This document shows, one piece after another, positions 55,894 to 63,817 of a DNA stretch of 64,000 nucleotides (the stretch's first letter is position 1; every line of letters begins with the position of its first letter). The notes under the pieces are model-generated. The model did no database searches and had not been told where the DNA came from. It saw nothing but the letters and a program-made list of their open reading frames with translations. The position numbers were made by a program, and so were the translations under genes. This DNA comes from an uncultured Collinsella sp. (lineage in GTDB: Bacteria; Actinomycetota; Coriobacteriia; Coriobacteriales; Coriobacteriaceae), in contig CAKUNE010000001.1 in NCBI GenBank assembly GCA_934668345.1, positions 124,001 to 188,000 on the forward strand, given 5' to 3'.

Positions 55894-56325
55894 CTACAGC
55901 TTGATGTCGAAGTTGATCTCGGGGACGGTGGCTAGGTCGGCCAGCGTCACGCCGTCGACGTACTTTTCGATCACATCGTCCAGGCCGCGCCAGAACTTGA
56001 CCGTGGAGCACAGGTCGCTGCGGGTGCAGCTGTTGTCGATGCCATCGCACGCCACCGGCGCCGTGCTGCCCTCGACGGCGCGCAGGATGTCGCCAGCGCG
56101 AACCTCGGCCGGGTCCTTGGCCATCATGTAGCCGCCGCCCTTGCCGCGCACGCTCTTAAGTAGGCCCGCCTTCATGAGTGGACGGACCAGCTGCTCCAGA
56201 TACTTTTGCGAGATACGCTCGCGGTCGGCGACCTCGCGCAGAGCGATCTTGCCCTCGGCGTCGCCCAGCGCTGCGATATAGATCATCAGTCGGAGGGCAT
56301 AGCGGCCCTTAGAAGAAATGAGCAT
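55894..56325 (-). CDS. Rrf2-family Fe-S-sensing regulator (IscR/SufR-like)
   Basis: 143 residues. A winged-helix domain (MLISSKGRYALRLMIYIA, then SQKYLEQLVRPLMKAGLL and RGKGGGYMMAKDP) is followed by three cysteines, C93, C100 and C106, spaced C-x6-C-x5-C like the [2Fe-2S] ligands of IscR. I chose ATG 56325, after GGGAGGGTAGGT, because family members begin at this point; the open frame extends 32 codons farther without a ribosome-binding site. It is divergent from sufCBDSU, with repeated TTTGTCCC/GGGACAAA sites between. It probably represses both itself and suf when it holds a cluster. Confidence 0.92.
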   Translation of the reverse strand: MLISSKGRYALRLMIYIAALGDAEGKIALREVADRERISQKYLEQLVRPLMKAGLLKSVRGKGGGYMMAKDPAEVRAGDILRAVEGSTAPVACDGIDNSCTRSDLCSTVKFWRGLDDVIEKYVDGVTLADLATVPEINFDIKL

Positions 56326-56347
56326 ACCTACCCTCCCATCGCATCTT

Positions 56348-56420
56348 GGACAACATAACCAGGTTTGTTTGTCCCAAATCTTAAGTAAGTGGGACAAACA
56401 CAACAGGTATTTTTGTCCCA
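56348..56420. promoter_or_regulatory. Operator array between rrf2 and sufC
   Basis: Three half-sites alternate in direction at an exact 22-base step: TTTGTCCCA (56368), TGGGACAAA (56390) and TTTGTCCCA (56412); a weaker GGACAA is at 56348. Each neighbouring pair forms an inverted repeat with a 13- to 15-base gap. A TTGACT at 56458 could be the suf -35 box. The likely ligand is the Rrf2 protein. Confidence 0.7.
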
Positions 56421-56549
56421 CAATTTGAAAAGTCGAGTGGATTAGTCGGGTTTTCCCTTGACTAACGCCGAACCCATAGTAACTTTATTCCGAGAAGATT
56501 CCTAGGGTTTCGTACACCCATGAGTACACCATATACAGAGAGGGACAGC

Positions 56550-57350
56550 ATGAGCGCAAATCCGCTGCTTTCCATCGAAGGTCTGACCGCCTCCGTGGAC
56601 GAGAAGACCATCCTCCACAACGTCAACCTTAACGTCGCCGCCGGCGAGACCCACGTGTTGATGGGACCCAACGGCGCCGGCAAGTCCACCCTTGGCCACC
56701 TGGTCATGGGCGACCCCGTCTACACGGTCAACGACGGCCGCATCGTCTTTGACGGCCAGGACATCACCGAGCTCACCACCGACAAGCGCTCGCGCGCCGG
56801 CCTGTTCCTGAGCTTCCAGGCCCCGGTCGAGATCCCCGGCGTGCCACTGTCGAGCTTTTTGCGCGCCAGTATCGCCGGCCGCCCCGGCCTGGAGATGAAG
56901 GGCAAGGAATTCCGCCGTCGCGTGAAGGAGCTCGCGGCCGAACTTAACATGGATACCGCCTACCTCAACCGTGAGCTGGGCGTGGGCTTCTCGGGCGGCG
57001 AGAAGAAGAAGGTCGAGATGCTCCAGCTCCTACTGCTGCAGCCCAAGCTCGCCATCCTGGACGAGACCGACTCCGGCCTGGACGTCGACGCGCTTTCCAC
57101 CGTCAGCCATGGCATGGACGCCTACCGCAAGAGCTGCGACGGCTCCATGCTCATCATCACGCACAACACGCGCATCCTGGAGCACCTGGATGTCGACCGC
57201 GTCCACGTTATGGTCAAGGGCCACATCGTGCGCGGGGACGACGCCTCGCTCATCTCCTGGATCGACAAGAACGGCTTTGAGACCTTCGAGCGCGAGGCCG
57301 CCGAGCAGCGCGCCCAGGCCGAGGCAGCCGCTGCCGAGCAGCAGGCGTAA
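56550..57350 (+). CDS. sufC: Fe-S cluster assembly ATPase SufC
   Basis: 266 residues, an ABC-type ATPase with Walker A GPNGAGKSTLGHLVMG, signature GFSGGEKKKVEMLQ, Walker B LAILDETDSGLDVDAL and the switch His in THN. It energises the SufBC2D scaffold. I chose ATG 56550, just after GAGAGGGACAGC; an upstream ATG at 56520 gives ten extra residues that SufC lacks. The last 20 residues are Ala/Glu/Gln-rich, longer than usual. It is first in the five-gene operon, 224 bases from the divergent regulator gene. SufB follows after 12 bases. Confidence 0.96.
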   Translation: MSANPLLSIEGLTASVDEKTILHNVNLNVAAGETHVLMGPNGAGKSTLGHLVMGDPVYTVNDGRIVFDGQDITELTTDKRSRAGLFLSFQAPVEIPGVPLSSFLRASIAGRPGLEMKGKEFRRRVKELAAELNMDTAYLNRELGVGFSGGEKKKVEMLQLLLLQPKLAILDETDSGLDVDALSTVSHGMDAYRKSCDGSMLIITHNTRILEHLDVDRVHVMVKGHIVRGDDASLISWIDKNGFETFEREAAEQRAQAEAAAAEQQA

Positions 57351-57362
57351 AGGGGCGGCGCA

Positions 57363-58775
57363 ATGACCAAGAACCGCACCGAGGTCGCGGACATCGACCG
57401 CAGCCTCTACGACTTCACCTATGGCGAGGAGGGATTCGAGCGCCTCGACGCCGGCATCACGCCCGACATCGTGCGCGAGATCAGCGCCAAGAAGGACGAG
57501 CCGCAGTGGATGCTCGACCTGCGCCTCAAGTCCCTCGAGATCTTCAACCGCTTCCCGGATCCGTCGTGGGGCCCCTCCATCGAGGGCCTGGACATGGACA
57601 ACATCGTCACCTACGTCAAGCCCAACACCGACCAAAAGCACGACTGGGAGTCGGTGCCCGACGACATCAAGAACACCTTTGAGCGCCTGGGTATCCCCGA
57701 GGCCGAGCGCAGCTACCTGGCAGGCGTCGGCGCGCAGTACGACTCCGAGCTCGTCTACCACAACATGCAGGACACCGCGTCCAAGATGGGCATCGTCTAT
57801 TCCGGTATCGAGGAGGCCCTGCACGACCCGCAGTGGGAGCCGCTCATCCACGAGAAGTTTATGACGCTCATCCCGCCCACCGACCACAAGTTTGCGGCCC
57901 TGCACGGCGCCGTGTGGTCGGGTGGCTCGTTTGTCTACGTGCCCAAGGGCACCAAGCTCGATTTTCCGTTGCAGAGCTACTTCCGCCTCAACGCCAAGGG
58001 TGCCGGTCAGTTTGAGCACACGCTCATCATCGTCGAGGACGACGCCGACCTGCACTTTATCGAGGGCTGCTCCGCGCCCAAGTACAACGTGGCCAACCTT
58101 CACGCCGGCGCCGTCGAGCTCTTTGTGGGCAAACGCGCGCACCTGCGCTACTCGACCATCGAGAACTGGTCCAAGAACATGTACAACCTCAACACCAAGC
58201 GTGCACGCGTGGACGAGGACGGCGACATCGAGTGGATCAGCGGTTCCTTCGGCAGCCACGTGGGTTACCTCTACCCCATGAGCGTGCTCAACGGCCGCCG
58301 CGCCCGCTCGAGCTTTACCGGCATCACCTTTGCCGGCGCCGGCCAGAATCTCGACACCGGCTGCAAGGTCGTGCTCAACGCGCCCGAGACCTCGGCGACC
58401 GTCGAGACCAAGGGCATCTCCAAGAGCGGCGGCATCCAGACGTTCCGCAGCTCCATCGTGGCCACGCCCAAGGCCGAAGGCTCCAAGGCAACCGTGAGCT
58501 GCCAGTCGCTGATGCTCGACGACCAGAGCCGCTCCGACACCATCCCGGCCATGGACATCCGCGCCAAAAACGTCGACATCGGCCACGAGGCAACCATCGG
58601 CCGCATTGGCGACGACAAGGTGTTCTACCTCATGAGCCGCGGTATCTCCGAGGAAGAGGCCCGCACTATGATCGTCAACGGCTTTGCCAACCCGGTCTCC
58701 AAGGAGCTGCCGCTGGAGTACGCCGTCGAGATGAACAACCTGATCAAGCTCGAGATGGAAGGAGCGATCGGATAA
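57363..58775 (+). CDS. sufB: Fe-S cluster assembly protein SufB
   Basis: 470 residues, full length for SufB. Characteristic blocks are DEPQWMLDLRLKSL near the N terminus, GSFVYVPKGTKLDFPLQSYF, SAPKYNVANLHAGAVELF, and the C-terminal GHEATIGRIGDDKVFYLMSRG with the conserved ISEEEAR. It is the beta-helical scaffold subunit that binds the nascent cluster together with SufD. Its stop overlaps the sufD start by one base (TAATG). Confidence 0.97.
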   Translation: MTKNRTEVADIDRSLYDFTYGEEGFERLDAGITPDIVREISAKKDEPQWMLDLRLKSLEIFNRFPDPSWGPSIEGLDMDNIVTYVKPNTDQKHDWESVPDDIKNTFERLGIPEAERSYLAGVGAQYDSELVYHNMQDTASKMGIVYSGIEEALHDPQWEPLIHEKFMTLIPPTDHKFAALHGAVWSGGSFVYVPKGTKLDFPLQSYFRLNAKGAGQFEHTLIIVEDDADLHFIEGCSAPKYNVANLHAGAVELFVGKRAHLRYSTIENWSKNMYNLNTKRARVDEDGDIEWISGSFGSHVGYLYPMSVLNGRRARSSFTGITFAGAGQNLDTGCKVVLNAPETSATVETKGISKSGGIQTFRSSIVATPKAEGSKATVSCQSLMLDDQSRSDTIPAMDIRAKNVDIGHEATIGRIGDDKVFYLMSRGISEEEARTMIVNGFANPVSKELPLEYAVEMNNLIKLEMEGAIG

Positions 58776-60046
58776 TGAAACAGACCACGAACACCGCTGC
58801 TACCACGCTTGAACAGGTAAACGCGATGCCTGCAGCTACCTGGGGCTGGCTGAAGATGAACCAGACCAAGCTCGAGCTTTCCGACGAGCTTGCCGCCGCT
58901 CCTGCCGAGGCCGTGGAGGTCGAGGGCCTGGACAAGCAGCTCCTCGGCGCGGACGACGCGTTCGACAACGCTATGGATGCCATGGCCGAGCGCTTCCCCG
59001 AGCGCCGCGCCTCCGCTCCCGGTGATGCCGCCGACCGCGCCCGCATCACGCCCGAGACCGAGCTCGACGTGCCAGCCACCTCCGTCTACCAGGCCGGAGC
59101 CATCAAGCTCGAGGAGGAGCTCTCCCCCGCTGAGGCCTTCGAAACTGGCATGGGCGAGGCCGCCTACGCTTACCTAGCAGACCACGCTACCAAGCGCATC
59201 GTCATCGATGTGCCCGCATATAAGCACGCCACGGCTACCATTCGCGTGAGCGGCGTCGACGCAGCGGCTGCGATTGCCGCTATCGACGTCGTCGCCCGTC
59301 CGCAGGCCACGCTTGACCTGCACATCGCCCTGGACTCTCCCGTTGCCGGCGAGGGCGTCGTGGGCTCCGTACTGCGCGTGTGCGCCCACGAGTACGCCAC
59401 CGTCAATGTGACCTGCACACAGACGCTCGACGATAGCTGGATCGCACTCGACGACACCGGTCTGTTTTTGGACGAGGGCGCTCGCGTCAACGTGCAGCAC
59501 ACCGTTCTGGGTGCCGGCGCCAGCGCCACCGGCCTTGCCGGCGACCTGCTGGGCGACACCGCTAAGGTCACTATCGACACTGATTACCTGGGCGCTCGCG
59601 AGCAGGTGCGCGACTTTAACTACGAGCTGCGCCACCGCGGCCGCAAGACCGAGTGCGAGATCGACGCCAACGGCGTGCTGACCGGCACGTCCAAGAAGGT
59701 CTACCGCGGCACCATCGACCTCGTGCACGGCTGCAAGGGCGCAACCGGCACCGAACGCGAGACGGTGCTGCTCGCCAACAAGGGCGTCGACAACAAAACC
59801 GTCCCTGTCATCCTCTGCGACGAGGACGACGTCGCCGGCAACCACGGCGCCACCATTGGCCATGTCCGCGACGAGCAGCTATTCTACCTCGCCTGCCGCG
59901 GCCTCGACCAAAATGCCGCCGAGGACCTGTTCATCCGCGCCAAGCTGGAGGACGCCGCGCTCTCTGCCGCCGACGAGCGCACCCGCGCCGCCGTCATCCG
60001 CCTGGGCAACAACCTGATCGATAACTTTGAAGAGGAGCTCGCATGA
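58775..60046 (+). CDS. sufD: Fe-S cluster assembly protein SufD
   Basis: 423 residues. The beta-helix core is recognisable by FNYELRHRGRKTECEI, KVYRGTIDLVHGCKGATGTE, ADLxx-like repeats and the C-terminal NHGATIGHVRDEQLFYLACRGL, which parallels the end of SufB. The N-terminal 170 residues are less conserved. The true start overlaps the sufB stop; the frame is open farther upstream inside sufB, but there it is only a shadow. It forms SufBC2D with its neighbours. Confidence 0.94.
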   Translation: MKQTTNTAATTLEQVNAMPAATWGWLKMNQTKLELSDELAAAPAEAVEVEGLDKQLLGADDAFDNAMDAMAERFPERRASAPGDAADRARITPETELDVPATSVYQAGAIKLEEELSPAEAFETGMGEAAYAYLADHATKRIVIDVPAYKHATATIRVSGVDAAAAIAAIDVVARPQATLDLHIALDSPVAGEGVVGSVLRVCAHEYATVNVTCTQTLDDSWIALDDTGLFLDEGARVNVQHTVLGAGASATGLAGDLLGDTAKVTIDTDYLGAREQVRDFNYELRHRGRKTECEIDANGVLTGTSKKVYRGTIDLVHGCKGATGTERETVLLANKGVDNKTVPVILCDEDDVAGNHGATIGHVRDEQLFYLACRGLDQNAAEDLFIRAKLEDAALSAADERTRAAVIRLGNNLIDNFEEELA

Positions 60047-61368
60047 TCGACACTGAGCACGTTAAATGCGATACCTGCACCGCCCCCGAGCCCATGGAGC
60101 TCGATGCCAGCGACGAGGCTTCGCGTGGCTGGCCTACCGTGGACATCGAGACCAACCCCTACAAGGGCCAGTTCCCGCTGTTCCAGCAGCACCCCGAGAT
60201 CGCCTTCCTCGATAGTGCCGCCACCGCGCAGCGTCCCGCCTGTGTGCTCGACGCCGAGCGCGACTTCTACCAGCGCATGAACGCCAACCCGCTGCGCGGT
60301 TTGTACTCGCTGTCCGTCGAGGCCACCGACGCTATCGCGAAGGTTCGCCAGCAGATCGCCGACCTCATCGGCGCCTCCCAGGCTAACGAGGTCGTCTTCA
60401 CCCGCAACACGAGCGAGTCGCTCAACCTGGTCGCCAAGAGCTTTGCGCCTACGGTGCTCGAGCCCGACGACGAGGTCGTCATCACCATCATGGAGCACCA
60501 CTCCAACCTGATCCCGTGGCAGCAGGTCTGCCGCGAGACCGGCGCCAAGCTCGTCTACCTCTACCCTACCAAGACCGGCCAGCTCACCACCGAGGAAGTT
60601 CTTGCCAAGGTAGGTCCCAAGACAAAGATCCTGGCCGTGGGTCAGGTCTCCAACGTGCTGGGCGTCGAGAACCCGGTCAAGAACCTCGGCAAGCTCGTGC
60701 ACAAGTACGGCGGCTACCTGGTCGTCGACGGCGCGCAATCGCTGCCGCACATGCCGGTTAACGTGGCCGACCTGGGTGCCGACTTCTTTGCCTTTAGCGC
60801 GCACAAGGCCATGGGTCCCATGGGCATCGGCGTGCTGTGGGGCAAGATGGACCTGCTCAACGCCATGCCGCCCATGCTCACCGGCGGCGAGATGATCGAC
60901 TCTGTCACCGAGCAGGACGCCGTCTGGGCGCCCGTCCCCGAGAAGTTCGAGGCCGGCACGCAGGACGCCGCCGGCATCTTCGCCACGGGTGCAGCCCTCG
61001 ACTACCTGGTCAACACGGTGGGCTACGAGAATATCCAGGCCCGCGAGCAGGCACTCGTCCACTACCTGATGGGCGAACTCATGCAGCTCGACTTTGTCCA
61101 GATCATCGGTTCCATCTACTGGGACAACCACCACGGCGTCGTGAGCTTTAACGTTAAGGGCATCCACCCGCACGACGTCGCGAGCATCATGGACATGGAC
61201 GGTGTGTGCATCCGCGCCGGCCACCATTGCGCACAGCCGCTGCTCACCTGGCTGGGCGTCGAGAACCTCGCCTGCTGTCGCGCCAGCGTGGCCTTCTATA
61301 ACGACAAGGCCGATATCGACAAGTTCATCGCCGGCCTGCATCATGTTTGGAGCACGTTCAATGGGTAA
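60043..61368 (+). CDS. sufS: Cysteine desulfurase SufS
   Basis: 441 residues, a class V aminotransferase-fold PLP enzyme. FLDSAATAQRP marks the N terminus, VVDGAQSLPHMP the PLP pocket, SAHKAMGPMGIGVLWG holds the Schiff-base lysine K255, and RAGHHCAQPL holds the catalytic cysteine C396. It removes sulfur from cysteine for Fe-S assembly. The first 40 residues (CDTCTAPEP) are an extension compared with most SufS proteins. Start ATG overlaps the sufD stop (ATGA), and sufU starts inside its last codons. Confidence 0.96.
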   Translation: MIDTEHVKCDTCTAPEPMELDASDEASRGWPTVDIETNPYKGQFPLFQQHPEIAFLDSAATAQRPACVLDAERDFYQRMNANPLRGLYSLSVEATDAIAKVRQQIADLIGASQANEVVFTRNTSESLNLVAKSFAPTVLEPDDEVVITIMEHHSNLIPWQQVCRETGAKLVYLYPTKTGQLTTEEVLAKVGPKTKILAVGQVSNVLGVENPVKNLGKLVHKYGGYLVVDGAQSLPHMPVNVADLGADFFAFSAHKAMGPMGIGVLWGKMDLLNAMPPMLTGGEMIDSVTEQDAVWAPVPEKFEAGTQDAAGIFATGAALDYLVNTVGYENIQAREQALVHYLMGELMQLDFVQIIGSIYWDNHHGVVSFNVKGIHPHDVASIMDMDGVCIRAGHHCAQPLLTWLGVENLACCRASVAFYNDKADIDKFIAGLHHVWSTFNG

Positions 61369-61795
61369 TCTGTACACCTCCACCACGTTTATGGAGCACA
61401 ACTCGCACCCCGACTACAAGTACGAGATGGACGCTCCCACGCATGAGCACGACGGCATCAACCCCAGCTGCGGCGACGAGCTCACCTTGCAGCTGCGTGT
61501 CGAGAACGGTGTGATCGAGGAGGCAGCCTTTACCGGTCATGGCTGCGCCATCAGCCAGGCCAGCGCCGACATCATGGCCGACCTCATCACCGGCGAGACG
61601 GTCGAGGAGGCACGCCGTCTGGCCGAGCTCTTCCTTGCCATGATCCGCGGCGAACAGCTTTCCGAGGAGGACCTGGAAGACCTGGACGAGGCCGCCCAGC
61701 TCCAGGACATCTCGCACATGCCCGCCCGCGTCAAGTGCGCCGAGCTCGCCTGGCGCACCCTCGACGGCATGCTCACGGGACAAAATAATCAGTAG
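61361..61795 (+). CDS. sufU: Sulfur-transfer / scaffold protein SufU
   Basis: 144 residues. The SufU zinc site is complete: NPSCGD (C37, D39), GHGCAISQASADIM (C62) and ARVKCAELAW (C126). The SufU-specific insertion LSEEDLEDLDEAAQL separates it from NifU/IscU. It accepts sulfur from SufS by zinc-ligand exchange. The ATG overlaps the end of sufS by 8 bases. It is the last gene of the operon. The stop lies inside an inverted GGGACAAA/TTTGTCCC site. Confidence 0.94.
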   Translation: MGNLYTSTTFMEHNSHPDYKYEMDAPTHEHDGINPSCGDELTLQLRVENGVIEEAAFTGHGCAISQASADIMADLITGETVEEARRLAELFLAMIRGEQLSEEDLEDLDEAAQLQDISHMPARVKCAELAWRTLDGMLTGQNNQ

Positions 61796-61817
61796 TATTT
61801 GTCCCAAATCTTAAGTA
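61777..61817. promoter_or_regulatory. Operator-like site at the 3' end of the suf operon
   Basis: GGGACAAA (61777-61784) and TTTGTCCC (61798-61805) form an inverted repeat across the sufU stop. The right half and the next 12 bases (61798-61817) are identical over 20 bases to 56368-56387 in the upstream operator, including the CTTAAG palindrome. Confidence 0.6.
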
Positions 61818-61823
61818 TTTTGT

Positions 61824-61860
61824 TGGCCGAATCGCTTGACATGAGCGGTTCGGCCATTTT
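61824..61860 (+). terminator. Intrinsic terminator of the suf operon
   Basis: A 13-bp stem (TGGCCGAATCGCT / AGCGGTTCGGCCA, one G-T pair) with a 6-base loop is followed by TTTT. It lies between convergent sufU and the transposase gene. Confidence 0.85.
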
Positions 61861-62661
61861 CTATTCCGAGCCCTCGGCCTGAGCCTTCACCTGCGCATAA
61901 GCGCGCACAATACGAGAGACGGTGCTCTTGCTGATTCCCGTATACCGTTCGATCTCGCGCACCGTGTAGCCGCAATCGTGCAGGGCGAAAATGATTTCGT
62001 CTCGCCGCGAGGGCGCAACGGTCTTGAGCTCATTAAGCGGAACGCCCAGCCTCCTGGCCATCTTGTCGGCAAACGCATGCCGCTCCCACTCGGTCTCATC
62101 CATATCGTGAATCACGGGATCGGAACCATCGGGCGTCTTGAGTGAGTAGTCGATAAAGCCCCCTGCCGATCCAAAGAGTTCGAGCACCGTGGACGGATCC
62201 GAAAAGCCCTTCGCTACATCGCCGTCATACATCCGCAGATACTCGGCAAAGCTGCTCCACGGATAGCGCTCGATCAGGGCGATGCCCGCCTCCTGCGGAT
62301 TAGCATGAACATAGCGAATAGCGGCCATCAGATAACGGTCGGTATCGAGCGAACGCCGGTCAAAACGGTTCTGGAACAGATGGCCCGTGCGCCCGGTGCG
62401 CTTATTGAACCGCCGCGCGTACGTCAAAAGCAGCCGGTGCATCGCCGCGCTCATCCTGTCCTCGTAATCCGCAAGCACCAGATGCACGTGATTGCCCATA
62501 AGGCACCAAGCGATAACTGTCACGCCCGCCTCCCGGCAGCAGTCGCGCATCAGTTCCAAAAACTCCCACCGGTCTTCATCGCCCTCAAAGATGAGCTGCT
62601 TGCCCGTACCGCGGGCACAGACATGGTAAAAGCCGGTAACCGTTCTCCAAACGCGCTGCAT
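61861..62661 (-). CDS. RAYT-like transposase (Y1_Tnp, IS200-like) with C-terminal HTH
   Basis: 266 residues. The N-terminal Y1 domain has TGFYHVCARG, the metal-binding HxH in NHVHLVL, GHLFQNRFDRRSL and the catalytic tyrosine in AIRYVHANPQ. The C-terminal 60 residues have an HTH (YTVREIERYTGISKSTVSRIV). Single-copy, chromosomally settled Y1 proteins of this form are REP-associated tyrosine transposases that act on palindromic repeats. No paired IS ends or transposon cargo were seen. The only nearby palindrome is the suf terminator. ATG follows AGGGAGCGCC. Confidence 0.85.
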   Translation of the reverse strand: MQRVWRTVTGFYHVCARGTGKQLIFEGDEDRWEFLELMRDCCREAGVTVIAWCLMGNHVHLVLADYEDRMSAAMHRLLLTYARRFNKRTGRTGHLFQNRFDRRSLDTDRYLMAAIRYVHANPQEAGIALIERYPWSSFAEYLRMYDGDVAKGFSDPSTVLELFGSAGGFIDYSLKTPDGSDPVIHDMDETEWERHAFADKMARRLGVPLNELKTVAPSRRDEIIFALHDCGYTVREIERYTGISKSTVSRIVRAYAQVKAQAEGSE

Positions 62662-63064
62662 GGCGCTCCCTTCGCCGGGATCTGCTTGTCATCCAATACA
62701 GCACGATTGAAGCGTGCCATCAAAACATTCACGCAAAACGATACGCTCGCGCGGCCAAAGGCGGTAAACGGGCGGCGAACGGCGTCATTGCAACAGGTCA
62801 ACCCCTGCAACGCCTACAAGAGCTGACCAAAAGCTTGCCCAGGACTGACCCCCTATACGGAAGTTCACGACCACAGAACATCGAGTTAAACCGTTTCAAT
62901 TAAAACTTCCGGGCTTCTCGCTACGAAAACTGAGCCGTTCGCCGAATATTCCGTGCATTTCGCGGTATTATAGGGGCTGCATGTCATGTCCCTTTCGAAG
63001 GGTCGCCCGGCAATCGCCAGCCACGACCCCCAGACGGGACGCCAACACGATAGAGAGGAGAGGC
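62662..63064. promoter_or_regulatory. Intergenic region with probable promoter of the NifU-like gene
   Basis: 403 bases without a gene. A TATTAT (62966-62971), the best -10-like box, lies about 95 bases before the NifU-like start. No clear -35 box is visible. A short palindrome, CCCTTTCGAAGGG, follows in the leader. The ribosome-binding site is GAGAGGAGAGG. Confidence 0.35.
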
Positions 63065-63799
63065 ATGCAGTACTCACAGGAAGTGGAGAACATGTGCCCC
63101 GTTGCCAAGGGTGCATACCACGGCCCCGCACCCATCCCCGAGGAGGGCAAGTGGGTCCAGGCTAAGGAGATTTCCGACATCTCCGGTCTTACGCACGGTG
63201 TGGGTTGGTGCGCACCTCAGCAGGGCGCCTGCAAGCTCACGCTGAACGTCAAGGACGGCATCATCGAGGAGGCCCTCGTTGAGACCATCGGCTGCTCGGG
63301 CATGACCCACTCTGCCGCCATGGCTTCCGAGATCCTTCCCGGTAAGACCATCCTCGAGGCCCTCAACACCGACCTCGTCTGCGACGCCATCAACGTTGCT
63401 ATGCGCGAGATCTTCCTGCAGATCGTTTACGGCCGCAGCCAGACCGCGTTCTCCGAGGGCGGCCTGCCCGTGGGCGCCTCCCTCGACGACCTTGGCAAGG
63501 GCCTTCGCTCTCAGGTCGGCACCATGTTCGGCACCAAGGCCAAGGGCGCTCGTTACCTCGAGCTCGCTCAGGGCTACGTCACCCGTATGGCTCTCAACGA
63601 CAAGAACGAGATCATCGCATTCGAGTTCCTGAACCTCGGCAAGTTCACCGACGCCGTCAAGGCCGGCAAGACCCCCGAGGAGGCCATCGCTGGCGCTATG
63701 GGCCACTATGGTCAGTGGGAGAACGCTGCCAAGTACATCGACCCGCGCACCGACGAGGAGACTCACTCCGTCGCCAGCGTGTTCCCGGTTCACGAGTAG
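63065..63799 (+). CDS. NifU-like iron-sulfur scaffold protein
   Basis: 244 residues. The core has WCAPQQGACKLTLNV and the NifU/IscU-like block VETIGCSGMTHSAAMASEILPGKTILEAL, whose GC...(A/S)...GKT..EAL pattern parallels NifU. It lacks the C-terminal Nfu domain, and the C-terminal 120 residues are specific to this group. The ATG follows GAGGAGAGGC; the frame is open farther upstream without a ribosome-binding site. It sits 18 bases before the GGGtGRT gene, with which it is usually paired. It probably assembles or carries an Fe-S cluster for a target not known. Confidence 0.8.
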   Translation: MQYSQEVENMCPVAKGAYHGPAPIPEEGKWVQAKEISDISGLTHGVGWCAPQQGACKLTLNVKDGIIEEALVETIGCSGMTHSAAMASEILPGKTILEALNTDLVCDAINVAMREIFLQIVYGRSQTAFSEGGLPVGASLDDLGKGLRSQVGTMFGTKAKGARYLELAQGYVTRMALNDKNEIIAFEFLNLGKFTDAVKAGKTPEEAIAGAMGHYGQWENAAKYIDPRTDEETHSVASVFPVHE

Positions 63800-63817
63800 A
63801 AAGGGAGGGAAATAACT

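Noticed and set aside
57030-58586. 518-residue minus-strand open frame
   Set aside because: It lies antisense to sufC and sufB, is Val/Gly/Asp-rich, and has no recognisable domain or ribosome-binding site.
59884-61401. 505-residue minus-strand open frame
   Set aside because: It is antisense to sufD and sufS and has the composition of a GC-driven shadow.
61824-61856. REP element belonging to the RAYT-like transposase
   Set aside because: The palindrome ends in TTTT and sits where a suf terminator is expected. No second copy was found in the window to support a REP.
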